Positions 1-6,693 of a stretch of DNA of 9,443 nt are shown piece after piece; within the stretch, counting starts at the first letter, position 1, and every line of letters starts with the position of its first letter. The notes below the pieces were generated by a model that did not search any database, was not told where the DNA came from, and saw only the letters and a program-made list of their open reading frames with translations. The DNA comes from Bacteroidaceae bacterium (GTDB lineage: Bacteria; Bacteroidota; Bacteroidia; Bacteroidales; Bacteroidaceae): NCBI GenBank assembly GCA_028707655.1, contig JAQWAN010000058.1, forward strand, positions 1 through 9,443, written 5' to 3'. The position numbers and the translations under genes are program-made.

Positions 1-1313
1 TCTTTTTCTATCTTTTTCTCTAGTTGTATACTAGCTTTATTGGTGTAGGTTATTCTCTCCTTACCCTCAGCCTCTAGTAGTAGCGTAGGGGTTGGTATTC
101 TATCAAGAATGGTAAAGATGTATTTTTTTTGGTTCTCTATCTTTTGTCTGCTGATTACTTTTTCTGTAACATCTTGGCAAAAACCAATGGCTAGACTAGG
201 TTGTCCGTCTACATATTCTACTACTGTTAGGTAAAGCTCTTTGTAGCTTTTATAGACACCATTGGGGTCGTATTTAATTTCTAGTTGTAGACTTTTATTA
301 CTCCCCCTTTTTATAGCCATTAAAGCTTCTGTAACGGTCAATTTATAGGCTGGATGTATGCCAGATAGTAGTTGTTGAAGTGTGATATTGTCTGTTTTGC
401 GAGAATAATCCTCCTCGCTCTCCTGTATGCTAGGGCATAGCGTGGTGAAGGTGTCTTTCTGGATATTCCATGTAACGCCAATAGATTTTCCAACCGCTAG
501 CATTAATTTAAGTTGTTGATTGCTCTTTTCTAGTTGCTCTTTTTGTTGCGTGCAGATTGTTATATCTTTGAGTAATCCAATATAGCCGTCCACCTTGTGC
601 TGTTCTTTAACAGAAATAGCACTGATTTCGATATGTTTATAGGTTGTTTCTTCTTCGTGGTATTTAAGACGTAGTTTAACAGCCTCTAGTTCTACTTTAA
701 ATTGGTCCATTTGCGCTACAAACTTTTGTATAATAGCTTGGTCGTTTGGATGGACTCTTGGTAAAAGTTGTGTTATTTTTTCTTTTAAAAGAAGAGAACT
801 TCCATCTTTCTTGTAGATAGAGATTTCATGTGTGGCGGGGGAGTAGTTCCACTGAATGAACTGGTTGGCACAAAGTAGTAATTGTTGTCGACTATTTGCC
901 ATTTGCATCTTTTTTTGCTGTTCAATGGCGGGTGTGATATCTACTAATGTGCAGTAGATAAGTTCAGGTTTACCGTTGCTGTCTCGTTTTGAATAGAACT
1001 TACAGTGGTAGTACAACAGGTGGTTTTGATTTTTGGAATCAAAAAAGAGAAGGGTCTCTGTGCTGCTCTCTACACTCCCTGCAGCAATAGAATGGATAGA
1101 TTTACGAATCTTCTTTGCCTCTTTTTCTGGCACTATTTTCTGTAGATTTACCAATCTAGTTCCATCTTTGAAGGGGGATGCTCCTTTTATGTTAAAGAAT
1201 TGATTTTTTTGTAAATCAAAACACAAAATATGAATGATAGAGTTACAGGTTTGATCGGTTATCTCTTTAGCATATTCTATTTTTGTAGTAGCCGTTTTTA
1301 GTTTTTGTTCCAT
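1..1313 (-). CDS. PAS-repeat signalling protein, probable sensor histidine kinase (N-terminal part, truncated by window edge)
   Basis: An open frame of 437 codons starts at the ATG at 1313 and runs off the left edge without a stop. An in-frame TGA lies upstream of that ATG, which is the first available start. The protein (MEQKLKTATTKIEYAKEI...) has no signal peptide or membrane segment, so it should be cytoplasmic. I read three tandem PAS-like modules at about residues 22-127, 142-252 and 270-384, and the start of a fourth near 395. Each complete module ends in a typical PAS exit motif: LVDIT at 123-127, LKDIT at 248-252 and CQDVTEK at 379-385. Module 2 contains an RVHPND loop, as in PAS_3 domains. 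Glutamine- and lysine-rich helices link the modules. In Bacteroidales such PAS strings usually precede HisKA and HATPase domains, but the output region is outside the window, so a kinase is inferred and not seen. A guanylate cyclase or other output is possible. Confidence 0.75.
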   Translation of the reverse strand, partial: MEQKLKTATTKIEYAKEITDQTCNSIIHILCFDLQKNQFFNIKGASPFKDGTRLVNLQKIVPEKEAKKIRKSIHSIAAGSVESSTETLLFFDSKNQNHLLYYHCKFYSKRDSNGKPELIYCTLVDITPAIEQQKKMQMANSRQQLLLCANQFIQWNYSPATHEISIYKKDGSSLLLKEKITQLLPRVHPNDQAIIQKFVAQMDQFKVELEAVKLRLKYHEEETTYKHIEISAISVKEQHKVDGYIGLLKDITICTQQKEQLEKSNQQLKLMLAVGKSIGVTWNIQKDTFTTLCPSIQESEEDYSRKTDNITLQQLLSGIHPAYKLTVTEALMAIKRGSNKSLQLEIKYDPNGVYKSYKELYLTVVEYVDGQPSLAIGFCQDVTEKVISRQKIENQKKYIFTILDRIPTPTLLLEAEGKERITYTNKASIQLEKKIEK

Positions 1314-1545
1314 AATGGAATCGTTTTTTTGTGTATCTACGTTGTGTTCTCAAGGAGAATCTTCTTGCTAGCAGGTACTTGATTTAGTGTAGAAACTGCT
1401 GGTTCTAGTAGAAGAAGTAATTCAGTTAAGGCTCATAAAGATAGCTATTAATATTTGTTTAATATATCTTTTTCCATAAAAAAGATGTTTACTATAGCTT
1501 TAATTACTTTAAATTAACAATTTTGAATTCTCTATATTTTTTATT

Positions 1546-1579
1546 TTTGTTCGGAAAGATTTTTATTATTGTATCTTTG
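1546..1579 (+). promoter_or_regulatory. Bacteroidetes-type promoter for the DUF4375 gene
   Basis: TATCTTTG at 1572-1579 matches the TAnnTTTG -7 consensus exactly. A TTTG at 1546-1549 lies 22 bases upstream, slightly longer than the usual spacing of about 19-21, so it is a plausible -33 element. The -7 box ends 12 bases before the ATG at 1592, which implies a very short leader. It also means the upstream in-frame ATG at 1523 lies ahead of the predicted transcription start and is unlikely to be used. Confidence 0.55.
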
Positions 1580-1591
1580 TGCAAAAAGAAA

Positions 1592-2104
1592 ATGGAAGAA
1601 AATAAAATTTATATCTCGGAAGCAAAGCTAAAGGAAGAGGGACAAAAAGGTGTAGACAATTTTTTGCAACTTTTTATAGATGCCTATGTGCAGGTCTCTG
1701 GTCAAGAATTAGAAAAAGAATCGATGGGATTGCTTAATGGTTGGCAGCATACCCTTTTAGGTTATTCCATTTTGCGTAGAGAGTTGATGGAGGGCGGTTT
1801 TGTCCAATTGATACATAATGGATATGGTGCTTATATCTTTGATAACCCTTTTGCGAAAGTGATGCGTTTAATGGGATTGCAAGAGTTTTCTAAACTGATT
1901 TATAAAGCAAAAAAACTATACGATTTACATGCCGAAGCTATTGTGCAGGAGTGTACGGAGGAGGAATTTATGGCGTTGTATGAGCAGTATACTGATTTTG
2001 ATGAGATAGAGGAAAAATTCATGGAGATGGAGGAGGAAATCACCTACACCATAGCACATTACGTAGAGGAGCATATGGCTGATTTTGCAAGTGTAACGGA
2101 TTAA
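1592..2104 (+). CDS. DUF4375 / DMP19-like acidic protein
   Basis: I chose the ATG at 1592 (MEENKIYISEAKL..., 170 aa). The in-frame ATG at 1523 would add 23 residues, but it lies upstream of an exact -7 promoter box at 1572-1579. The central segment at about residues 55-115 resembles the DUF4375 family, whose namesake DMP19 of Neisseria is described as a DNA-mimic protein. It has an Arg-Glu-x-x-x-Gly-Gly-Phe core (GGF at 68-70) followed by Q and an HNGYG turn, where the family typically has NGGF-x-Q and N-x-x-G. The C-terminal half is strongly acidic, with 20 of the last 60 residues Asp or Glu. There is no signal peptide, so it should be cytoplasmic. The gene has its own promoter and an 81-base gap to the next gene, so it may be monocistronic. 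The family assignment rests on recalled motifs. The DNA-mimic role is inferred only from the family name and the acidity; in Bacteroidales the function is unknown to me. Confidence 0.65.
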   Translation: MEENKIYISEAKLKEEGQKGVDNFLQLFIDAYVQVSGQELEKESMGLLNGWQHTLLGYSILRRELMEGGFVQLIHNGYGAYIFDNPFAKVMRLMGLQEFSKLIYKAKKLYDLHAEAIVQECTEEEFMALYEQYTDFDEIEEKFMEMEEEITYTIAHYVEEHMADFASVTD

Positions 2105-2162
2105 AGTTAGTTAAATGTTACTCTGCTATTCTCTGCCTTTCTCTCTTGTTCTTAATTATGGT

Positions 2163-2170
2163 TATCTTTG
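2163..2170 (+). promoter_or_regulatory. -7 promoter box ahead of the NigD-like lipoprotein operon
   Basis: TATCTTTG is an exact match to TAnnTTTG and is identical to the box ahead of the preceding gene. It ends 15 bases before the ATG at 2186. The best -33 candidate is TTTC at 2138-2141, 21 bases upstream, one base off TTTG. It would drive the lipoprotein, YIP1-like and smpB genes together. Confidence 0.45.
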
Positions 2171-2185
2171 TTATTAATTAAATAG

Positions 2186-3013
2186 ATGAATATGAATACA
2201 TGGTATAAACGTTCGGCTTTTATTCTTTTAACAGGCTTGCTACTAAGCTCCTGTTTAGATAGTGCTGAAACAACGGATCAAACTTATGCTAGCATTGTGA
2301 GCATTGAAAATGTGAATGGAGTGGTACAACTTATTCCCGATTTTCAAGAGATTGTGTTGGCGCCAGAAATGGGGGTGACAACAAATCGTCTACAAAGCGA
2401 GCAACGAGCTACAGTTGTTTTTACAATGAGAGGCACAGTAAAAGAGGGAGAGGCTAAAACAGTGCAATTAACGGATGTCTATTGTAATCCGATTAAAGTG
2501 CGTGATTTTTGTTTGCAACCTGATACGTTGGAAGAATACAATAATTCGGTTGCTTCTTTCCAGAAGGTACAGCTAAATATATATACCTCTTATCCAGCGG
2601 TATGGGTTGCTAAAAATTATTTGAATATCGGAGTAACTTATTATTCGGGTGAGGAAGGTGATTTTCAAGTGGTGGCAGATGCTGTATCTAACGATACACT
2701 TTATCTTAAATTAAAAGCGAAGTTTGAGAAAGAAGCTTATATGCGTCAAACTTATATGTGTTACGATTTAAAAACACTTAATCAACCATCTGCAGATGCT
2801 GCTTACCAGAAAAAAATGGATGCCATTTCTGAAGCACTTCAAGAGCTTCGAAAGAATCTAAACAATGAGAAATTGTATATAACACTAATCTCAGGTATAA
2901 AAGATAAATCGGTTCTACCTGACGATGGTGAGTTATTAGAGGAGCCAGAGGAGGATCCCTCTTTCTCTTCCTATACAACAATTGTAAATTTAAATAGCGA
3001 TTTTGGATTATAA
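2186..3013 (+). CDS. NigD-like lipoprotein
   Basis: A 275-residue protein with a lipoprotein signal peptide: a basic start (YKR, residues 7-9), a hydrophobic core at 11-20 and the lipobox L20-S21-S22-C23. It should be acylated at Cys23 and sit in the envelope. No acidic run follows the Cys, so the Bacteroidetes surface-export signal is not evident. The mature part fits the two-domain NigD-like family, with an N-terminal small beta-barrel at about 35-100 and a C-terminal beta-sandwich at about 105-200. The second domain carries the recognisable track of an aromatic/Pro turn (SYPAVW, 135-140), YLNIGVTYY (145-153) and TLYLKL (171-176). After about 200 comes a charged helical stretch and an acidic tail (LLEEPEEDPS). 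The family name comes from a gene in a Bacteroides bacteriocin locus, but its biochemical role is not established. A second ATG at 2192 is an equally possible start. The gene overlaps the next by 11 bases and heads a likely operon ending in smpB. Confidence 0.75.
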   Translation: MNMNTWYKRSAFILLTGLLLSSCLDSAETTDQTYASIVSIENVNGVVQLIPDFQEIVLAPEMGVTTNRLQSEQRATVVFTMRGTVKEGEAKTVQLTDVYCNPIKVRDFCLQPDTLEEYNNSVASFQKVQLNIYTSYPAVWVAKNYLNIGVTYYSGEEGDFQVVADAVSNDTLYLKLKAKFEKEAYMRQTYMCYDLKTLNQPSADAAYQKKMDAISEALQELRKNLNNEKLYITLISGIKDKSVLPDDGELLEEPEEDPSFSSYTTIVNLNSDFGL

Positions 3014-3575
3014 AAAATTATTTAAGCGAATGTTCTTACTGCTCTTTTCACCAGCAAAAGCATGGGAGGGCGTAGAGCAAGAGGAACAAAGTATAAATTG
3101 GCTGGCCGATTATGTATATCCTTTAATGGGATTTTGCGGGTTAGCATTGTTCCTGAAGGTTATCTGGTTGACTGAATCAGAAACGAGTGTTTTCCAATTG
3201 GCCATGCTAGCTTGTTGTAAGTTGTTTGTGGCATTGTTTGGTAGTTACTTCTTAGTGGCTTTTGTTGCTAAAAAGTTGTTGGTGCGTTTTGGTAAAGCGG
3301 CTTGTAAAACAGTTATGCATCTATCGGCAATAGTAGGATACGGAATGACCCCTATCTTTTTAGGTACATTTGTTGCTATCTTATTGCCGCACGAGTGGTT
3401 CTTTTGTGCCTTAGGGATACAATGTTATACGCTGTATGTGCTTTCTGTGGGAATAAAACGTTGGTTCGATGCCGGTGTTGTTGTGGAATTTTTGATTACA
3501 AGTTTTCTGTCGATACTAATGATTGGGTCGCCTTTTTTGATTAGTTTTGTTTTCGAAAAACTGATGAATGGATAA
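3003..3575 (+). CDS. YIP1-like multi-pass membrane protein
   Basis: A 190-residue inner-membrane protein. It opens with a short amphipathic cytoplasmic segment containing the family-type motif FSPAKAWEGV (15-24), followed by about five hydrophobic segments at roughly 38-57, 63-90, 103-128, 131-151 and 159-185. The conserved P-I-F turn in segment 3 (MTPIFLG) fits YIP1/DUF1282-type proteins, which lack a defined function in bacteria. The start is TTG at 3003, giving MDYKKLFKRM and overlapping the lipoprotein gene by 11 bases. The first ATG (3030, residue 10) would remove the basic DYKKLFKR lead that similar proteins appear to carry. TTG is preferred but not proven. No Shine-Dalgarno precedes it, so translation coupled to the upstream gene is likely. 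Only 11 bases separate its stop from smpB. Confidence 0.7.
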   Translation: MDYKKLFKRMFLLLFSPAKAWEGVEQEEQSINWLADYVYPLMGFCGLALFLKVIWLTESETSVFQLAMLACCKLFVALFGSYFLVAFVAKKLLVRFGKAACKTVMHLSAIVGYGMTPIFLGTFVAILLPHEWFFCALGIQCYTLYVLSVGIKRWFDAGVVVEFLITSFLSILMIGSPFLISFVFEKLMNG

Positions 3576-3586
3576 GAGATAATAAT

Positions 3587-4036
3587 ATGAATGAAATTCA
3601 GATAAAAAATAAACGCGCTTCGTTTGATTACGAGTGGATGGATACCTATAATGCTGGTATAGTGTTGACGGGTACAGAGATTAAATCTATTCGTTTGGGT
3701 AAAGCTAGTTTAGTCGATACTTTTTGTTTTTTCACACAGGGCGAACTATGGGTGAAGAATATGCATATTGCAACCTATTTTTATGGTTCCTATAATAATC
3801 ATGCAGCTAGACGTGACCGTAAGTTGTTGTTAAACAAGAAGGAGCTTCGTAAATTGGAAAGAGCCATTAAAGAGTCGGGCTTAACTATTGTGCCTGTTCG
3901 AATGTATATCACCCCTAGTGGACTAGCTAAAGTGGTTATTGCACTTGTGCGAGGAAAGAAGGAGTATGATAAACGTCAGTCTTTACGCGAGAAAGATGAT
4001 AAACGAGAGATGGACAAAATGTTTAAAAGAGGATAA
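3587..4036 (+). CDS. smpB: SsrA-binding protein SmpB
   Basis: A 149-residue cytoplasmic RNA-binding protein of normal family length. SmpB escorts tmRNA (SsrA) to stalled ribosomes for trans-translation and tagging of incomplete proteins. The hallmarks are all present and in order: an N-terminal NKRASFDYE; GIVLTGTEIKSIR (25-37), which is the tmRNA-binding beta-barrel core; GELWVKNMHIATY (52-64); RKLLLNKKELRKL (78-90); VPVRMYITPSGLAKVVIALVRGKKEYDKR (102-130 overall); and a basic C-terminal tail, KDDKREMDKMFKRG, that folds in the decoding centre. It begins at ATG 3587, 11 bases after the YIP1-like stop, with no promoter box visible in the gap. It is therefore probably transcribed from the lipoprotein promoter. 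A strong terminator follows 22 bases after the stop. The tmRNA gene itself is not in the window. Confidence 0.97.
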   Translation: MNEIQIKNKRASFDYEWMDTYNAGIVLTGTEIKSIRLGKASLVDTFCFFTQGELWVKNMHIATYFYGSYNNHAARRDRKLLLNKKELRKLERAIKESGLTIVPVRMYITPSGLAKVVIALVRGKKEYDKRQSLREKDDKREMDKMFKRG

Positions 4037-4058
4037 GATGTAGTGGTAATATTCTACA

Positions 4059-4096
4059 AAAAAAGGAGCAACTATCTAGATAGTTGCTCCTTTTTT
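4059..4096. terminator. Bidirectional rho-independent terminator between convergent smpB and glycosyltransferase genes
   Basis: A perfect 38-bp palindrome. The core is GGAGCAACTAT, a CTAG turn, then ATAGTTGCTCC, flanked by six or more A on the left and six T on the right. On either strand this gives an 11-bp stem with a four-base loop followed by a U-tract, so it can stop transcription from smpB (plus) and from the glycosyltransferase gene (minus, stop at 4115). Confidence 0.9.
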
Positions 4097-4114
4097 ATAT
4101 GTTGTAGTATAGGG

Positions 4115-5293
4115 TTATAGTTTCCGCATAAAGTCGGCTTTTTTTCGTACTGTTTTCAGTAGCTTTAAACGGATATGCGTAAAGGGATTAATGAGGTTGA
4201 GTAGGGGAAAAAGAAGGTAAATGGGTTTCTCTTGAAAATCTTTTGCCGTTTTATTGAAGAGCACCATCTGTAAGGTGTGGCGTATCAGTACTAAGAAAGC
4301 AATGATTCCTACAATCAGCCATTGCTGTGTGATGCTGGCGGCTACAAGACCAAACATGGCTAGTAGCAGAAAGATGAAGCGTGTGAGTGTGTCAAATCCA
4401 AGAATTTGTTGGTGAATGCCTTTATAAAAAGAGGAGGTGACTAGATAGTTAAGTTTTTCTTCTTTCCAATCTCGGATATGTCTATAGGGCTGAATGGTAA
4501 CACTTCCTTCGTAGGAGGCTTCCACAGCGGTGTTCTTACGGCGAGCTATACGGTTAATGAAAAGATTATCTTCTCCTCTCTTGAGATGCATAAAAGAGGC
4601 AAAATAGTTGGTGTTAAAAAAGAGCGATTTACGGTAGGCTAAGTTACGCCCTATACCCATGAATGGAAAACCAATATGTGCCATACCAAGATAGCGCATA
4701 GCGTGTAGTAAGTTGTCAAATTGAATCTTACGGTCTTGCCATCCCTGTCCCTTATTGTAGCCGCTGTATCCTAAAACAACTTCGGTTGTATCGGTAAAAT
4801 GTTCCGCCATTTTTAGGATCCACTGTGTACTGTTTGGTACGCAATTAATCTCCGTGAAGAGTAACCAATCATTGTTACTGGCTTTAATACCGATGGTCTG
4901 TGCCAATTTTTTCCGGCTCATATAACGGGCCGATTCTGGTACAAAGGTGTGGTATAGATGTGGATATTTCTCCTCCATTCGTTTTAGAATATCGGTACTT
5001 TTATCATTTGCAGCATCGTTAACAACGATAACCTCATAATCGGGATAATCTTGTTCCAATATCTTGGGTAGATTTTCCTGTAAATAAGTAGGCTCGTCTG
5101 AGGTGGTGATAATGACAGAAACGGGTGCTAGACTTGTGGTTAATCTCTTGGTTGTTCCCTTTTTTCTTTTTTTGTTGGCTCTATGTAATTGAACGTAAAG
5201 AATAAAGTTATAACAAATCTGAATGAGAAATAGCGTGGCTAATATAATTAGTAAAAGATATTCAGCAGTTGTAAATTGTATAAGTTCTTCCAT
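4115..5293 (-). CDS. Membrane-anchored family 2 glycosyltransferase (GT2)
   Basis: A 392-residue protein with an N-terminal membrane anchor (about 11-34), a basic linker (HRANKKRKKG, 37-46), a GT-A catalytic domain at about 56-285, and hydrophobic segments at about 304-320, 325-340 and 357-372. GT2 enzymes transfer sugars from nucleotide-sugars on the cytoplasmic face, here probably for envelope polysaccharide or glycolipid. The nucleotide-binding strand is clear (PVSVIITTSDEP, 57-68), as are EVIVVNDAANDKST (87-100) and the late GED (240-242), a plausible catalytic acidic site. Two features deviate: the metal-binding D-x-D expected after LLFT is E148-I149-N150, and no good QxxRW is seen (only RHIRDWKEEK at 271-280). 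The enzyme may use an altered metal site, or have lost or changed activity. Acceptor and donor cannot be read from sequence. It lies downstream of, and is separately terminated from, the TlpA-like gene. Confidence 0.8.
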   Translation of the reverse strand: MEELIQFTTAEYLLLIILATLFLIQICYNFILYVQLHRANKKRKKGTTKRLTTSLAPVSVIITTSDEPTYLQENLPKILEQDYPDYEVIVVNDAANDKSTDILKRMEEKYPHLYHTFVPESARYMSRKKLAQTIGIKASNNDWLLFTEINCVPNSTQWILKMAEHFTDTTEVVLGYSGYNKGQGWQDRKIQFDNLLHAMRYLGMAHIGFPFMGIGRNLAYRKSLFFNTNYFASFMHLKRGEDNLFINRIARRKNTAVEASYEGSVTIQPYRHIRDWKEEKLNYLVTSSFYKGIHQQILGFDTLTRFIFLLLAMFGLVAASITQQWLIVGIIAFLVLIRHTLQMVLFNKTAKDFQEKPIYLLFPLLNLINPFTHIRLKLLKTVRKKADFMRKL

Positions 5294-5317
5294 GAATTAT
5301 CAATTAAGGGTGAAGTG

Positions 5318-5325
5318 CAAATTTA
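5318..5325 (-). promoter_or_regulatory. -7 promoter box ahead of the glycosyltransferase gene
   Basis: On the minus strand this reads TAAATTTG, an exact TAnnTTTG match ending 24 bases before the ATG at 5293. I see no TTTG at the right distance upstream, so only half the promoter is supported. It lies just downstream of the preceding gene's terminator, which fits a separate transcription unit. Confidence 0.4.
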
Positions 5326-5357
5326 CAATTAATTCTTGTAGTACGATGGGGTTAAGC

Positions 5358-5411
5358 AAAAAAGACCTTCTATTCTATAGAATGATTGACTCAAAAAAAT
5401 AGAATAGAAGG
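5358..5411 (-). terminator. Rho-independent terminator of the TlpA-like gene
   Basis: Two 12-base arms (5366-5377 and 5400-5411, CCTTCTATTCTA and its exact complement) enclose a 22-base loop. On the minus strand the stem is followed by TCTTTTTT, giving a U-tract. It starts 22 bases past the stop of the TlpA-like gene. A smaller 12-bp palindrome, ATTCTATAGAAT (5372-5383), overlaps one arm and could form a competing hairpin. Confidence 0.75.
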
Positions 5412-5433
5412 ATCTATAAGTGGTATAATAATA

Positions 5434-6534
5434 TTATTTATAGAGTGTTGCTAGTTCTTTTTCTAACTCTTCACCTCTAAGGTTCTTTTTGATAATTTTT
5501 CCTTCAGGACTAATTAAAACGGTATGTGGAATGGAACGTACACCATATGTTTGTGCTCCCTTACATTCCCAACCCTTTAAATCGGATAGTTGTGGCCACG
5601 TCATTTCAAGTTTTTTCAGACCATCCACCCAACTTTTTTTCTCTTGGTCTAAGGATATACCAACAACTTCGAAGCCTTTTGCGTGATATTTCTTATAAAG
5701 GTTTACAAGATTAGGCATCTCTTCTCTACAAGGTCCACACCAGCTTGCCCAAAAATCTACTAATACGTAGTTGCCTTTTCCAGCGTAGTTAGATAAGCTA
5801 TCCATTTTGTCTTGCGGTGTATTGGCTACAATATCGCTAAACATCTGACCTACTTGTGTCTTTCTCGTATCTTCAATTCTTTTTGCTAATTTAACGAGTC
5901 CTGGTCTAGAAAGAAAACGTTGGTCTATCTTTTGCAATAAGCTGTCAATCTCGTTACTCTCCATAATATACGAGTTGCTCTCTAAAAGAAAAGCACCAAG
6001 GATATTAGATAAGTTGCTTTTGATAGTACGTGTAGTAAAGTTGCTATGTTCTTCTTGTAAGCTATTAAAACCGTTTTTAGCTTCCTCTTTTTGCTCTTCT
6101 GTTGAACCTGTATTTTTGTACATCTCGATGTAGGCAGTCATCTTATTTCTCAGCGTACTTACGCTATCTTGAAAAAGTTGAAAAGCTGTGTTTGAAGTAG
6201 TACCTCCAATAGTTGGTTGATCGCTTGTTAGGTCTACCTTTACAGTACCAGCTTCCGTGAAGAAAGCAACAACGCCTGATCTTGTTCCCTTTTTATGAAG
6301 TATAAATCTAAGGTCGGGCTGACTAGCGTCTCCTTTAAATGTAAATTTGTTTTCTTTTACGTAGGTAGAATCAATGGATGTCAATTTCTTGTTCACCTCT
6401 TTTTGTAAATAAATGATATCTCCATTCATGGCCGATCCTGTTATACCCTCTACAGTAAAGCTGTTAGTAGGTTTCGTGTTGCACGCACCAAATAAAAAAG
6501 ATACGGCAAGTAGTGAATAGACTAATTTTTTCAT
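5434..6534 (-). CDS. TlpA-like thiol:disulfide oxidoreductase lipoprotein (thioredoxin fold)
   Basis: A 366-residue envelope lipoprotein with signal peptide MKKLVYSLLAVSFLFGAC, in which the lipobox F15-G16-A17-C18 marks acylation at Cys18. Residues about 25-125 look like the beta-rich DUF4369-type domain common in Bacteroidetes (FTVEGITGSAMNGDIIYL...). A helical linker spans about 125-235. The C-terminal thioredoxin/AhpC-TSA domain (about 240-366) has the redox motif WCGPC with Cys266 and Cys269, the preceding VDFWASW strand and a cis-proline at 336 (SIPHT), so the active site is complete. An additional cysteine at 324 (GWEC) lies in the domain. Members typically reduce or shuffle disulfides in exported proteins or respond to oxidative stress; the substrate here is unknown. 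The start ATG at 6534 gives a normal lipoprotein leader. It has its own terminator before the glycosyltransferase gene. Confidence 0.88.
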   Translation of the reverse strand: MKKLVYSLLAVSFLFGACNTKPTNSFTVEGITGSAMNGDIIYLQKEVNKKLTSIDSTYVKENKFTFKGDASQPDLRFILHKKGTRSGVVAFFTEAGTVKVDLTSDQPTIGGTTSNTAFQLFQDSVSTLRNKMTAYIEMYKNTGSTEEQKEEAKNGFNSLQEEHSNFTTRTIKSNLSNILGAFLLESNSYIMESNEIDSLLQKIDQRFLSRPGLVKLAKRIEDTRKTQVGQMFSDIVANTPQDKMDSLSNYAGKGNYVLVDFWASWCGPCREEMPNLVNLYKKYHAKGFEVVGISLDQEKKSWVDGLKKLEMTWPQLSDLKGWECKGAQTYGVRSIPHTVLISPEGKIIKKNLRGEELEKELATLYK

Positions 6535-6572
6535 AAGAAAATAGTATGTTAATGAATAATCTGATTTATGAG

Positions 6573-6580
6573 CAAATGTA
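6573..6580 (-). promoter_or_regulatory. -7 promoter box ahead of the TlpA-like gene
   Basis: On the minus strand this reads TACATTTG, an exact TAnnTTTG match ending 38 bases before the ATG at 6534. No TTTG element is evident 19-21 bases upstream. The region is shared with the divergent kinase promoter. Confidence 0.4.
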
Positions 6581-6623
6581 GTAAATTAATTCTATGAATA
6601 GAGTATTTGTAAAAAAAAAATGT

Positions 6624-6631
6624 TAAATTTG
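6624..6631 (+). promoter_or_regulatory. -7 promoter box ahead of the hybrid kinase gene
   Basis: TAAATTTG matches TAnnTTTG and ends 63 bases before the kinase ATG. A TTTG at 6606-6609 lies only 14 bases upstream, separated by a run of A, which is shorter than normal spacing. The call rests mainly on the -7 match. Confidence 0.35.
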
Positions 6632-6685
6632 CCCTAATTACTGGGCTTAGTAGGCAATGCTATTTGATTCAATTATCAACTAATT

Positions 6686-6693
6686 AGGTGGAG
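6686..6693 (+). promoter_or_regulatory. Purine-rich Shine-Dalgarno-like site of the kinase gene
   Basis: AGGTGGAG sits immediately before ATG 6695. It is one base off AGGAGG plus a GAG, although the spacing to the start is short. The other genes here show no such site, as is usual in Bacteroidetes. It supports 6695 as the kinase start. Confidence 0.4.

Noticed and set aside
1348..1360. Short hairpin TTCTC-AAG-GAGAA in the leader of the left-edge gene, considered as a regulatory RNA element
   Set aside because: It has a five-base stem and three-base loop with no U-tract and no riboswitch-like context. Nothing supports a function.
1436..1443. Minus-strand TATCTTTA, a near -7 box for the PAS-repeat gene at the left edge
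   Set aside because: It has one mismatch at the conserved final G, no -33 partner and would leave a leader of about 120 bases. This is too weak to list as a promoter.
1523..1591. Possible 23-residue N-terminal extension of the DUF4375 gene (hydrophobic, signal-like)
   Set aside because: It overlaps an exact TAnnTTTG promoter box at 1572-1579 and would have to be transcribed from further upstream. The hydrophobic look comes from AT-rich non-coding DNA (mostly F, L, I codons).
2778..2981. 67-codon minus-strand open frame inside the NigD-like gene
   Set aside because: It is fully antisense to a well-supported gene and has no domain features. It is judged a shadow.
5489..5714. Two short plus-strand open frames within the TlpA-like gene
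   Set aside because: They lie antisense to the conserved thioredoxin domain, have no recognisable motif or promoter, and are explained as shadows of the coding strand.
6631..6646. Small inverted repeat GCCC...GGGC just downstream of the kinase -7 box, considered as an operator
   Set aside because: The stem is only four bases around an eight-base loop and does not extend. This is expected by chance.
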